Assembly (NCBI GenBank): GCA_007120575.1
Contig: SKNJ01000285.1
Coordinates: 1-15,563, forward strand
From: Thioalkalivibrio sp.
Lineage (GTDB): Bacteria; Pseudomonadota; Gammaproteobacteria; Ectothiorhodospirales; Ectothiorhodospiraceae
DNA length: 15,563 bases
Direction: 5' to 3'
A program made the translations under genes and the position numbers. Position 1 is the first letter of the stretch, and every line of letters starts with the position of its first letter. The notes beneath the pieces are model-generated. The model made no database searches, was not told the origin of the DNA, and saw only the letters and a list, made by a program, of their open reading frames with translations. Positions 1 through 7,291 of this stretch are shown here, piece after piece.

Positions 1-546
1 CAGAGCCAGGCACTGGAGCCCTACAAGGACCAGTTGCTGCTCGACATCACCCCCGAGGGATTGCGCATCCAGATCGTGGATCGCGAGAACCGGCCGATGT
101 TCGACAGCGCCAGCGCGCAGCCGCTGCCGCACGCCGGCTCGATCCTGCGCGAACTGGCGAGCCTGATCAACAAGGTCCCCAACCGCATCTCGATCACCGG
201 GCACACCGATGCCCGGCCACTGTTGCGCAGCGACTATTCCAACTGGGAACTCTCCGCCGACCGCGCGAATGCCGCACGCCGCGCCCTGATCGCCGGCGGC
301 GCCGACCCGGAACAAATTGCCCGGGTCATCGGCCTTGCCGCGACGGTACCGTTCTACCAGCAGGACCCCGAGGCCGCGATCAACCGCCGCATCTCCATCA
401 TCGTGCTGAACAAGGAGGCGGAAGAGGCGATGCGCGAGAGCCTGACCGGCAGCCTGCAGGAGCCGGGCACGAACGGTGAATCGCCAATCGGCGATCCGGG
501 CATGGAACCCGCCGCGGAGCCGGAAGCGCCGTCCGGGGGCGTCTGA
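1..546 (+). CDS. motB: MotB-like flagellar stator protein, 3' part (5' end outside window)
   Basis: The reading frame is open from base 1 and ends at TGA 544-546, so this is the C-terminal 181 residues of a protein that starts upstream. Visible are the MotB-type block GLRIQIVDRENRPMFDSAS and an OmpA-like peptidoglycan-binding domain with TGHTDARPL and, further on, NWELSADRANAARR; the Asp and Arg of these motifs are the residues that bind diaminopimelate in this family. The domain ends near NRRISIIVL, and an acidic, Pro/Glu/Gly-rich tail of about 45 residues follows. By family, MotB anchors the MotA/MotB proton (or sodium) channel of the flagellar motor to the cell wall. The N-terminal membrane helix with the ion-carrying Asp, and any motA, would lie to the left of the window. 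A stand-alone OmpA/LafU-like protein is the alternative, but the GLRIQ...RPMF block favours MotB. Confidence 0.88.
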   Translation, partial: QSQALEPYKDQLLLDITPEGLRIQIVDRENRPMFDSASAQPLPHAGSILRELASLINKVPNRISITGHTDARPLLRSDYSNWELSADRANAARRALIAGGADPEQIARVIGLAATVPFYQQDPEAAINRRISIIVLNKEAEEAMRESLTGSLQEPGTNGESPIGDPGMEPAAEPEAPSGGV

Positions 547-697
547 AGCCCCGCCCGGACACCACGACACACAGTGGCAGCCTGGCCGCGGACGCCGGCC
601 CGAAAACCCGGCACACCTCCGTACGGGTGGAAGCAACGCTGCTATCATGCCCCGCTTTCCGCTCCGGGCACCCCGCCCGCCCATCAGGGAGACACCC

Positions 698-2452
698 GTG
701 GCCGAGCCCGCCGCTTCCAGGGTCCTGTACGAGGTCGACGAGAAACCGCCGCCCCTCAAGTGCGCGATCAGTGGCCTGCAAAATCTGCTACTGCTATCCC
801 CCGCAATCATCCTGCCTCCGCTGGTCCTGGCACGGGCCATCGGACTGGACCTGGGTGCGACCCAATGGGTGGTGTTCGCAGCGCTGATTGCCAGTGCCCT
901 GGCGACCGTGGTGCAGGTCCGCCGCATCGGCCCGGTCGGATCCGGCTACCTGATCTTCATGGGCACCTCGGCCGCCTATCTGGCGGTGGGCCTCGAGGCG
1001 GCGATGATCGGCGGCATGGCCCTGGTGGCCACCCTGGCGGTACTGTCGGCCCCGGCACAATTCCTGTTCGCACGCTATCTAGGGCTGTTCCGGCGCATCA
1101 TCACCCCGACCGTCAGCGGCGTGGTGATCATGCTGGTGGTGCTCGGCATCATCCCCACCGCCGCCGGGATGATGCAGGGCGAAGGCGCCTACGAAGGCAC
1201 GCCGCAGGCCCTGTACGCGGCACTGGTCACACTGGGATTCACCATCCTCCTGGCGATCTTCGGCACCCGCGCGCTGCGGCTGTGGAGCCCGGTGCTGGGG
1301 ATCGGGGTCGGGATCCTGGTGGCAATCCCGCTGGGCGTCACCGAGTTCGGCAACGTCCGCGAGGCGGCCTGGTTCGGCCTGCCGCCGCTGGAGTGGCCGG
1401 GTTTCAACCTGGAGTTCTCACCCCAGTGGTTCACCCTGCTGCTGACCTTCGTGATCGTGACCCTGGTCGGCGCGGTGGAGTCGGTCGGCGACACCATGGT
1501 CGCGCAGCGGGTGTCCTACCGGAAGCCGCGCAAGATCGACTACGACCGCGTACGCGGCGGGCTGTACGCCGACGGGCTGGGAAACATGATCGCCGGCAGT
1601 CTGGGCACCCTGCCGAACACCACCTACGGGATCGGCATCTCCTCGATCGAGCTGACCGGCATGGCGGCCCGGCGCATCGGCTACTACTTCGCCGGCTTCA
1701 TGATCCTGCTGGCGCTGGTGCCCAAGCTCAACGTACTCATGATCTCGCTGCCCGGCCCGGTCTTCGGGGCCTTCCTGCTGGTGCTGCTGGCACTGCTGTT
1801 CGTCGCCGGCATCCGCCTGTGTGCCTCGGACGGGCTGAACTACCAGTCCAGCCTGATCATCGGCGTGGCCTTCTCCACCGGGTTCATCTTCCAGAACGAG
1901 CTCTTCTTCCACCACCTGATCCCGGAGGCCCTGGCGCCGTTTCTGAATAACGGGCTGTCCACCGGCGGAACCATGGCGGTCCTGCTGAGCCTGATCTTCA
2001 ACCTGCGACCGCGCCCCCGGCGGCGCGTGGTCGTAGCCCCGGACGCCGACAACCTGCCGCGCGTGCAGGCGATGGCACGCGAATTCGCGGAACGGATCAA
2101 CCTGCCCGAGCGCCAGTTGCTGAAACTGCAGGTCGCGATTGAGGAGGTGTTCATGCATCTGGTGAACCAGGCCGCCAGCGAGTCCGGCACCAGCCGTCCA
2201 ATCGACGTGCGTCTGGAGCAGCGCAGCGACCACCTGGCGATAGAGATGATCGACCGCTCGGCCGCCGACGACGTCGACGAACAGGCGTTACGCAAGGTAC
2301 CGGAACTGGCAACGCTCGACGACGCGGCCGTGCAAGCCCTGGGACTGTACCTGCTGAACAGCATGGCGCAGGACGTGCGTCACCTGCGCATCGCGGGTAT
2401 CAACTACATCTCGTTCGGTATACCCCTGCACGCGTCGCCGGCCGCAGCGTGA
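698..2452 (+). CDS. NCS2 (uracil/xanthine-type) permease with C-terminal RsbW/SpoIIAB-like ATPase domain
   Basis: This 584-residue protein starts at GTG 698, preceded by AGGGAGA at a good distance; ATG 647 in the same frame would add 17 proline/arginine-rich residues and has no clear ribosome site. Residues about 20-440 are a multi-helix NCS2 transporter: GLQNLLLLSPAIILPP in the first helix (usual Gln-His is Gln-Asn here), the transport-site segment VESVGD, then RGGLYADGLGN and LPNTTYGIG. Family members import nucleobases with protons across the inner membrane; the substrate cannot be read here. From about residue 444 comes a cytosolic domain resembling anti-sigma-factor kinases (HATPase_c_2): an N-box-like AIEEVFMHLVNQA around 480-492 and a G2-box-like ALGLYLL at 547-553. 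Key ATP-binding residues are changed: the N-box Asn is His487, and the DxGxG motif appears only as IDRSAA. The domain may therefore be a non-catalytic sensor or partner-binding module. It is convergent with folE. Confidence 0.85.
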   Translation: MAEPAASRVLYEVDEKPPPLKCAISGLQNLLLLSPAIILPPLVLARAIGLDLGATQWVVFAALIASALATVVQVRRIGPVGSGYLIFMGTSAAYLAVGLEAAMIGGMALVATLAVLSAPAQFLFARYLGLFRRIITPTVSGVVIMLVVLGIIPTAAGMMQGEGAYEGTPQALYAALVTLGFTILLAIFGTRALRLWSPVLGIGVGILVAIPLGVTEFGNVREAAWFGLPPLEWPGFNLEFSPQWFTLLLTFVIVTLVGAVESVGDTMVAQRVSYRKPRKIDYDRVRGGLYADGLGNMIAGSLGTLPNTTYGIGISSIELTGMAARRIGYYFAGFMILLALVPKLNVLMISLPGPVFGAFLLVLLALLFVAGIRLCASDGLNYQSSLIIGVAFSTGFIFQNELFFHHLIPEALAPFLNNGLSTGGTMAVLLSLIFNLRPRPRRRVVVAPDADNLPRVQAMAREFAERINLPERQLLKLQVAIEEVFMHLVNQAASESGTSRPIDVRLEQRSDHLAIEMIDRSAADDVDEQALRKVPELATLDDAAVQALGLYLLNSMAQDVRHLRIAGINYISFGIPLHASPAAA

Positions 2453-2454
2453 AC

Positions 2455-2474
2455 TGATCCCGGGATGCGGATCA
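2455..2474. terminator. Small hairpin between convergent permease and folE genes
   Basis: A 6-bp inverted repeat TGATCC/GGATCA with an 8-nt loop begins 2 nt after the permease stop and lies 16 nt beyond the folE stop. It has no T-run on either side, so it is at best a weak bidirectional terminator. Confidence 0.25.
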
Positions 2475-2490
2475 TGCCGCTCCGGACGGC

Positions 2491-3129
2491 TCAGGCAGAA
2501 CCCGTACCACCGATTAGGTGCAGGAATTCGCGGCGGGTGCGCGCATCCTCGCGGAACGCCCCCAGCATTACCGATGTCGCCATCGACGAATGCTGCTTCT
2601 CGACCCCGCGCATGGTCATACACATGTGCTTGGCATCCACCACCACCCCCACACCCTTCGCGCCAGTGACCCGCATCAGGGCCTCCGCGATCTCCCGGGT
2701 CAGGGTCTCCTGGATCTGCAAACGCGCGGCGAACATGTCGACGATGCGCGCAATCTTGGACAGACCGATCACCTTGCCGTTGGGCAGGTAGGCCACATGC
2801 ACCTTGCCGATGATCGGCAGCAGATGGTGTTCGCACAGGGAATACAGCTCGATGTCGCGCAGCAGCACCATCTCATCGTTGTCGGAGCTGAACAGCGCAT
2901 CATTCACGATGGTGTCGAGATCCTGGTGGTAGCCGCGCGTCAGGTACTGCATGGCCCGCGCTGCGCGCATCGGGGTATCACGCAGGCCTTCGCGCGCGGC
3001 GTCCTCGCCCAGGCCGGTAAGAATCGCCTGATAGTAGCCGGCCAATTGCTCCGGGGCTTCCAGCGGGTGGCCCCGGGCGTCGGTCGGGATCGGCTCGTCG
3101 TCATCCCCGCGACGGGAGACTGGGTCCAT
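2491..3129 (-). CDS. folE: GTP cyclohydrolase I (type IA, FolE)
   Basis: The 212-residue product starts at ATG 3129, chosen because AAGGAG (3136-3141) lies exactly 6 nt upstream; a GTG at 3153 in the same frame would add 8 residues without such a site. FolE converts GTP to 7,8-dihydroneopterin triphosphate plus formate, the first step of tetrahydrofolate (and often queuosine or biopterin) synthesis in the cytosol. The zinc site is visible: Cys99 and His102 in SLCEHHLLP, and Cys170 in KHMCMTMRG. The signatures [18 protein letters not shown] and [14 protein letters not shown], and the C-terminal block with EFLHLI, are all intact, and the length fits the family. It lies 51 nt downstream of the DUF3429 gene on the same strand, so the two are probably cotranscribed. 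No zinc-limitation (Zur) site is evident. Confidence 0.96.
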   Translation of the reverse strand: MDPVSRRGDDDEPIPTDARGHPLEAPEQLAGYYQAILTGLGEDAAREGLRDTPMRAARAMQYLTRGYHQDLDTIVNDALFSSDNDEMVLLRDIELYSLCEHHLLPIIGKVHVAYLPNGKVIGLSKIARIVDMFAARLQIQETLTREIAEALMRVTGAKGVGVVVDAKHMCMTMRGVEKQHSSMATSVMLGAFREDARTRREFLHLIGGTGSA

Positions 3130-3180
3130 GCTTGGCTCCTTGTTCTCGCTCACATGTTGTCGCTCGCGTTGTTCCGCGAT

Positions 3181-3975
3181 TCAGCCGGGCGCGCCCGCGC
3201 TTGGCAGGGCCGCACCCAGCCCCAGGGCCAGCGCGAGGATCGCCCCGGCGGTCAGGAGCGTGCGCAGGCCCAGGTAGCCGGGTGGCAGCGCCCGCTCGCG
3301 CAGGTTCAGACGATCCACCCACAGCGCCCCGAGAAACAGCACCGCCAGGGTCATCAGTGTCTCGGGCAGGGGTCGCAACAGGGCCAGCCAGGCGAGGAGC
3401 GCCGGCACCACCGCCCACCAGGACCCCGGCAACGGCCCGACCCGATGCTGGCGATCGGCCAGATACAGCCCCCAGTGCACCGCTCCGAGAAACGCCAGGA
3501 TGATCGCACCATAAACGGCCAGGGCCTCCAGCGCGAAAACCTGCCACTCCGGGCGGGCCATCCACGCCGCGCCACTGGTCACTGCAAACGGGATTAGGCC
3601 ACCCAGCCCCAGGATCTGCAACTGCCGGACTGCCCCCGGCGTCCACCCGAGCGCGGGACCCGACCGGGATGCCCCGCTTGCGCGCCCCAGCCATTCGCGC
3701 AGCTCGATCTGGCCACCGATCACGCCGTCGCGCGCGACGAACAGCGGCAGCATGTGCATTCCAGTGGCCTCCTGCAGCGCGCGGAACTGATCCCGGTTGC
3801 GGGCCGAGCCCATGCCCCATTCCAGGCGCGCCCAGCGCCCCGGAAGGGCCTCCTCCAGCAGTACTTCGGCCTCACGCAGGTCCGTCAGCCCCGAGGTCAC
3901 CGCCACCAGCTCGTGGTCGCGCAGCGCCTCGCGCAATTCTACCGGCCAGCTATCCCCGTTCCGCGTTTCGCTCAT
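3181..3975 (-). CDS. DUF3429 membrane protein with Cys-free glutaredoxin-like N-terminal domain
   Basis: The 264-residue product starts at ATG 3975 with GGAGAG 7 nt upstream; the frame extends 34 codons further but that part looks non-coding. Residues about 10-97 look like a glutaredoxin fold: a beta strand HELVAVTSG, a helix, then TGMHMLPLFV (the cis-proline segment) and GVIGGQIELREWL, which matches the glutaredoxin ending with its double Gly. The CxxC/CxxS active site is absent (TSGLTDLREAE instead), and the whole protein contains no cysteine. Residues about 115-256 are about five hydrophobic segments with AVYGAIILAFLGAVHWGLYL, characteristic of DUF3429. The function of DUF3429 is not known. 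The protein should sit in the inner membrane with the head in the cytosol if no signal precedes it. It is the promoter-proximal gene ahead of folE. Confidence 0.8.
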   Translation of the reverse strand: MSETRNGDSWPVELREALRDHELVAVTSGLTDLREAEVLLEEALPGRWARLEWGMGSARNRDQFRALQEATGMHMLPLFVARDGVIGGQIELREWLGRASGASRSGPALGWTPGAVRQLQILGLGGLIPFAVTSGAAWMARPEWQVFALEALAVYGAIILAFLGAVHWGLYLADRQHRVGPLPGSWWAVVPALLAWLALLRPLPETLMTLAVLFLGALWVDRLNLRERALPPGYLGLRTLLTAGAILALALGLGAALPSAGAPG

Positions 3976-4188
3976 TCGATGTCTCTCCGTTTTCCCAACC
4001 TGTGATGACCGCGCGGCCTTGCGAGGGGCCGGATCGCGTCCCGGATACCCAGGGAGACCACCGGCGGTGTCATTCATTCGACATCACCCGCAGCGAAACT
4101 TTGCATCCGGTCACGCGCAGGTCCCTGCACCCTTGTCTACACTGAAGGGTCCGGGGTCACCGCTGGACATCCCGGAGGAGGCCCCCAC
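3976..4188. promoter_or_regulatory. Divergent intergenic region between DUF3429 gene and GNAT operon
   Basis: This 213-bp gap must hold the promoters of two divergent units. For the rightward unit, TACACT at 4139-4144, with a TG two bases before it, is a plausible -10, but there is no good -35. The ribosome site GGAGGAG at 4174-4180 precedes the GNAT start. For the leftward unit only the ribosome site is clear. I see no strong inverted-repeat operator. Confidence 0.35.
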
Positions 4189-4641
4189 ATGCAGCATCGT
4201 ATCGATTTCCGCGAAGCCACCTGGCCCGCCGACGCCGAGCCCTTGTCGCTGATCCGCCGCGAGGTCTTCATCGAGGAGCAGGGGGTACCCGAACCGCTGG
4301 AGTTCGATGGCCTGGATCCCGCCGCACTGCACTGGCTCGCCACCGGCCCCGGCCACGAGCCGATTGGCACTCTGCGCATGCTGCCCTCCGGTCAAATCGG
4401 GCGGATGGCCGTGCGGCGCCCGTGGCGTGGCCACGGCATCGCATCGCGCCTGCTCGAATGCGCCCTGGAAGCCGCCTGCCAGCATGGCCGGGATACCGTC
4501 TGGCTGAATGCGCAGTCCGACCGCCTGGGCTTTTATGCACGCCACGATTTCTTCATTATCAGTGATATGTTCGAGGACGCGGGTATCCCGCATCGGCGCA
4601 TGCTGCGGCGAATCCGTTCCTCCCTGGCCAACGCCTGCTAA
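4189..4641 (+). CDS. GNAT-family N-acetyltransferase (ElaA/YjcF-like)
   Basis: The 150-residue product starts at ATG 4189, 8 nt after GGAGGAG. The N-terminal segment IRREVFIEEQGVPEPLEFDG is typical of the ElaA/YjcF branch of GNATs. The acetyl-CoA pyrophosphate-binding motif A is at residues 72-86, with the Arg-Gly-His-Gly-Ile-Ala core of VRRPWRGHGIASRL. A later block, VWLNAQSDRLGFYARHDF, is the conserved C-terminal motif (LNAQ...FYxxxGF). It should transfer an acetyl group from acetyl-CoA to an amine in the cytosol; the acceptor is unknown. It heads a three-gene operon, with only 10 nt to the next start. Confidence 0.9.
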   Translation: MQHRIDFREATWPADAEPLSLIRREVFIEEQGVPEPLEFDGLDPAALHWLATGPGHEPIGTLRMLPSGQIGRMAVRRPWRGHGIASRLLECALEAACQHGRDTVWLNAQSDRLGFYARHDFFIISDMFEDAGIPHRRMLRRIRSSLANAC

Positions 4642-4651
4642 CGGAGTACCC

Positions 4652-5134
4652 ATGGGCGAATCCATCGACCCGGAATCCGCCGATGCCAGCCCACCCGACC
4701 TGCACAGCCTGGTCGATCAGGCCCGGCGTCGCTTCTGGCTGCATGCCCGCGCGGGCCTGTTGGCGGAGATTACCGATTTCGACCTGGGCACGACCTTCGC
4801 CGCGCTGGCCCAGCGGCACCGCCACACCGACATCCGCATCCTGATCGATGACGACCTGGTGCTGAAGGAACAGATGCCCGCGCTGGTTACCAGCATCAAG
4901 CGCCTGACCACCGCGGTCTCCGTACGCCGCCTGCGTCCCGCCGAGGAGAGCCCAGAGATGGTCATTGCGATCGCCGATCACACTAGCTGGCTGAAGCTCA
5001 CCCGAGTGGGCAGCAAGCGCGTGCTGCGCGGCGCGATCGACGATCGCGGCGGTGCCACGCGCCTGGCCCAGGACTTCGAAGCCAACTGGATGCTGAGCGA
5101 AGAGGCCAGCGAGCTGCGCCGTGTCCTGGTCTGA
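4652..5134 (+). CDS. DUF7931-type, phospholipase-D-like protein without HKD motif
   Basis: The 160-residue product starts at ATG 4652, 5 nt after GGAG (4643-4646). A disordered acidic N-terminus (about 15 residues) is followed by an alpha/beta domain: ARAGLLAEITDFDLGTTFAAL, then RHTDIRILIDDDLVLKE, then VIAIADHTSWLKL, and a C-terminal FEANWMLSEEASELRRVLV. This pattern (strand, helix, DIRILIDD, an 'IADxxxWLKL' strand, then F-x-x-x-W near a terminal ELR) matches the DUF7931 proteins found beside or fused to GNATs in gammaproteobacteria, as I recall the family. It resembles half of a PLD fold, but the HxKxxxxD catalytic motif is missing, so nuclease or lipase activity is not expected. It overlaps the next gene by 14 nt, implying translational coupling. 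The family name is recalled rather than searched. Confidence 0.7.
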   Translation: MGESIDPESADASPPDLHSLVDQARRRFWLHARAGLLAEITDFDLGTTFAALAQRHRHTDIRILIDDDLVLKEQMPALVTSIKRLTTAVSVRRLRPAEESPEMVIAIADHTSWLKLTRVGSKRVLRGAIDDRGGATRLAQDFEANWMLSEEASELRRVLV

Positions 5135-5939
5135 GCCCCGCCGGCGCTCCCTGCGCCAAATCCTGGCCCTGGCGGCCGTCCCGCTACTGCCCGCCAGCGT
5201 CGCGAGTGCGCGCGCCCCCGGCATGCAGGTGGCCGTACTCGGACTGGAACACCGACCCGCCCAGGCCCTGCTGCCACAGCTTCAGGCCCTGTTCGGCGAC
5301 ACCGCGACCTTGCGCGCAGACGGCTTCCGCCTGCTGGTGCGGGCCGATCCCCACACTCTGGAACAGATCCGCCAGGTGCTGGCCGCGCTCGACACCCCGG
5401 AGACCGACCTGATCCTGAAGGTACGCCGCACCAGCGATGCCCCGACGCTCCAGCACGGCGATCGTCTGGGCATGGAGGCCGGCCCCGAGGGTATCGAGGG
5501 CCGGCTCGAACTGCAGCGCCGCCGCACCACCCGGCGCGACGACCTCATCCAGCAGGTACGCATGCGCGAAGGCAGCGAGGCCGTCATCCTGGTCGGCGAG
5601 ACCCAGGCCGACGGCTTCCGGGTGATCGCCGGACGCGCCGGGGTGGGCGTAGAACCGCTCTATCGCGACACCCGGCGTGGCTTTCGCGTGCAGCCACGAG
5701 TTCTGCCAGACGGTCGCGTGCAGGTCACGATCCACCACGTACACGAGCAGCCCCGGGCTCCTGGTACGGTGGACCGCGAGGCGCTGACGACTCGAGTCAC
5801 ACTGGAACCGGGGCAATGGTACGAGCTGGCCGGGGTCACCCGAGAACACGATCTCGAGGAACGCGGGCTGGCAACGCGTCGCACCACCCGCGACCGCTCG
5901 ACCATGAACCTGCAGATGCGCCTGGACCTGGTGCGCTGA
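5121..5939 (+). CDS. Exported secretin-N-like (NolW-type) protein
   Basis: The 272-residue product begins at GTG 5121, inside the end of the preceding gene. Residues 1-30 form a signal peptide: RRRSLR, a hydrophobic ILALAAVPLLPASVASA stretch and an AxA cleavage site near 30; the RRRSLRQ could be a weak twin-arginine motif. Residues about 35-103 (VAVLGLEHRPAQALLPQLQA through LVRADPHTLEQIRQVLAALD) match the N-domain of secretins, the ring-forming repeats of type II/III secretion and type IV pilus channels. The C-terminal third (FRVQPRVLPDGRVQVTIHH, then TLEPGQWYELAGVTRE) resembles strands of the secretin core, but the protein ends where the membrane barrel would need to continue. No pilus or secretion genes adjoin it. 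A periplasmic soluble protein is likely; the function is unknown. Confidence 0.72.
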   Translation: MSWSEPRRRSLRQILALAAVPLLPASVASARAPGMQVAVLGLEHRPAQALLPQLQALFGDTATLRADGFRLLVRADPHTLEQIRQVLAALDTPETDLILKVRRTSDAPTLQHGDRLGMEAGPEGIEGRLELQRRRTTRRDDLIQQVRMREGSEAVILVGETQADGFRVIAGRAGVGVEPLYRDTRRGFRVQPRVLPDGRVQVTIHHVHEQPRAPGTVDREALTTRVTLEPGQWYELAGVTREHDLEERGLATRRTTRDRSTMNLQMRLDLVR

Positions 5940-5993
5940 TAGCGGCGCGCAGCGGTGTTCCCCGCGGCAACTCCCGCCGCTTCCTGGGGGTGC

Positions 5994-6022
5994 TTGCCCC
6001 GCACTCCGACGAGCCCTAGATT
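5994..6022 (+). promoter_or_regulatory. Predicted sigma70 promoter of the aminotransferase gene
   Basis: TTGCCC (5994-5999) and TAGATT (6017-6022) are separated by 17 nt, a -35/-10 pair matching 4/6 at each hexamer. It would start transcription about 20 nt before the ATG at 6050. It overlaps a small GGGG/CCCC hairpin (5987-6000) that may serve the end of the upstream operon. Confidence 0.4.
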
Positions 6023-6049
6023 CCCCTATTTTCACAGGCAGACGGAATT

Positions 6050-7243
6050 ATGCAGGCAAAATCCTTTCTCCCCCCGCAGCGAACCCTGATGGGCCCCGGC
6101 CCGTCCGACGTGAACCCGCGCGTGCTGGCCGCGATGAGCCGCCCGATCATTGGCCACCTGGACCCGGTGTTCGTGGGCATGATGGAGGAGATGAAGGGGC
6201 TTCTGCAGTACGCCTTCCAGACCGAGAACGCACTGACCCTCCCGGTCTCCGCGCCCGGCTCGGCCGGCATGGAGACCTGCTTCGTGAACCTGGTGGAACC
6301 CGGCGACACAGTCATCGTGTGCGTCAACGGGGTGTTCGGCACGCGTATGCAGGAGAACGTCGAGCGCTGCGGCGGCAAGGCCGTGCTGGTCGAGGATGAC
6401 TGGGGCGCCCCGGTATCGCCGCAGAAGGTCGAGGATGCGCTGAAGGGCAACCCCGACGCGAGGGCCCTGGCCTTCGTGCATGCCGAAACCTCCACCGGTG
6501 CGCAATCGGATGTCGAAGCGCTTTGCCGGCTGGCCCATGCCCATGACTGCCTGACCATCGTCGACTCCGTGACCGGGCTGGCCGGGACACCGCTGTACGC
6601 GGATGCCTGGGGCGTGGATGCGATCTACTCCGGCACCCAGAAGTGTCTGTCCTGCACCCCCGGCCTGTCGCCGGTCAGTTTCAGCCAGCGCGCGGTGGAT
6701 CGCATCCAGGCGCGCAGCCACCGGGTACAAAGCTGGTTCCTCGACCTGAATCTGGTGATGGGCTACTGGGGCGGTGGCGCGAAGCGCGCCTACCACCACA
6801 CCGCGCCGATCAATGCCCTGTATGCCCTGCACGAGGCGCTGGTGGTGCTGGCCGAAGAAGGTCTGGAAAACGCCTGGGCCCGGCATGCCCGCCACCACGA
6901 GGCCCTGCGCGCCGGGCTGGAAGCGATGGGACTGGAGTTTCTGGTCGCCCCGGAACACCGCCTGCCACAGCTCAACAGCGTGCGCGTGCCAGAAGGCGTC
7001 GACGAGGCTGCGGTACGTGCCGAACTGCTGGAGCGCTACAGCCTGGAGATCGGCGCCGGCCTGGGGCCGTATGCCGGCAAGATCTGGCGCATCGGCCTGA
7101 TGGGCCATGGCGCCAGCGAGCGCAACGTGCTGACCTGCCTGTCCGCGCTGGAGGCGGTGCTTGGCGATATGGGCGCGGTCACCCCGGGGCGCGCGATGGC
7201 GGCCGCGCGTGCGACCTATGCCCGCCAGGACCGCGCCGCCTGA
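6050..7243 (+). CDS. Class V aminotransferase, alanine/serine-glyoxylate type
   Basis: The 397-residue product starts at ATG 6050; the ribosome site is weak (ACGGA). It is a PLP-dependent class V aminotransferase of the AGXT/serine-pyruvate/SgaA group: LMGPGPSDVNPRVL at the N-terminus, ETSTG at 146-150, VDSVTGL with the PLP-ring Asp172, and SGTQKCLSCTPGL with Schiff-base Lys198. The C-terminal IWRIGLMGHGASERNVL carries the carboxylate-binding Arg and the family's RIGxMGH signature. Such enzymes transfer the amino group of alanine or serine to glyoxylate, giving glycine plus pyruvate or hydroxypyruvate; the exact donor cannot be read from sequence. Related phosphonate (AEPT) and aspartate-type members are less likely given the SGTQKCL block. 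The gene for a small acidic protein follows 48 nt later and is probably cotranscribed. Confidence 0.9.
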   Translation: MQAKSFLPPQRTLMGPGPSDVNPRVLAAMSRPIIGHLDPVFVGMMEEMKGLLQYAFQTENALTLPVSAPGSAGMETCFVNLVEPGDTVIVCVNGVFGTRMQENVERCGGKAVLVEDDWGAPVSPQKVEDALKGNPDARALAFVHAETSTGAQSDVEALCRLAHAHDCLTIVDSVTGLAGTPLYADAWGVDAIYSGTQKCLSCTPGLSPVSFSQRAVDRIQARSHRVQSWFLDLNLVMGYWGGGAKRAYHHTAPINALYALHEALVVLAEEGLENAWARHARHHEALRAGLEAMGLEFLVAPEHRLPQLNSVRVPEGVDEAAVRAELLERYSLEIGAGLGPYAGKIWRIGLMGHGASERNVLTCLSALEAVLGDMGAVTPGRAMAAARATYARQDRAA

Positions 7244-7291
7244 ACGGAGCGTCCCTGCTGCACCATCACCCCACCCGCTAGGAGCCCGACC

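Noticed and set aside
594..612. GCCGG/CCGGC hairpin after motB as a terminator
   Set aside because: The stem is only 5 bp with a 9-nt loop and no T-run, which is common by chance at this GC content.
476..697. Upstream extension of the permease reading frame
   Set aside because: It overlaps the motB end, is rich in Arg/Pro as expected of a shadow frame, and the GTG at 698 has the proper ribosome site.
2518..3597. Long plus-strand frame opposite folE and the DUF3429 gene
   Set aside because: It is the antisense shadow of two clearly coding minus-strand genes; the His/Gln/Arg-rich product matches nothing.
5941..5981. AGCGGCG/CGCCGCT inverted repeat as terminator of the secretin-like operon
   Set aside because: The loop is 27 nt and no T-run follows; it is not convincing in GC-rich sequence.
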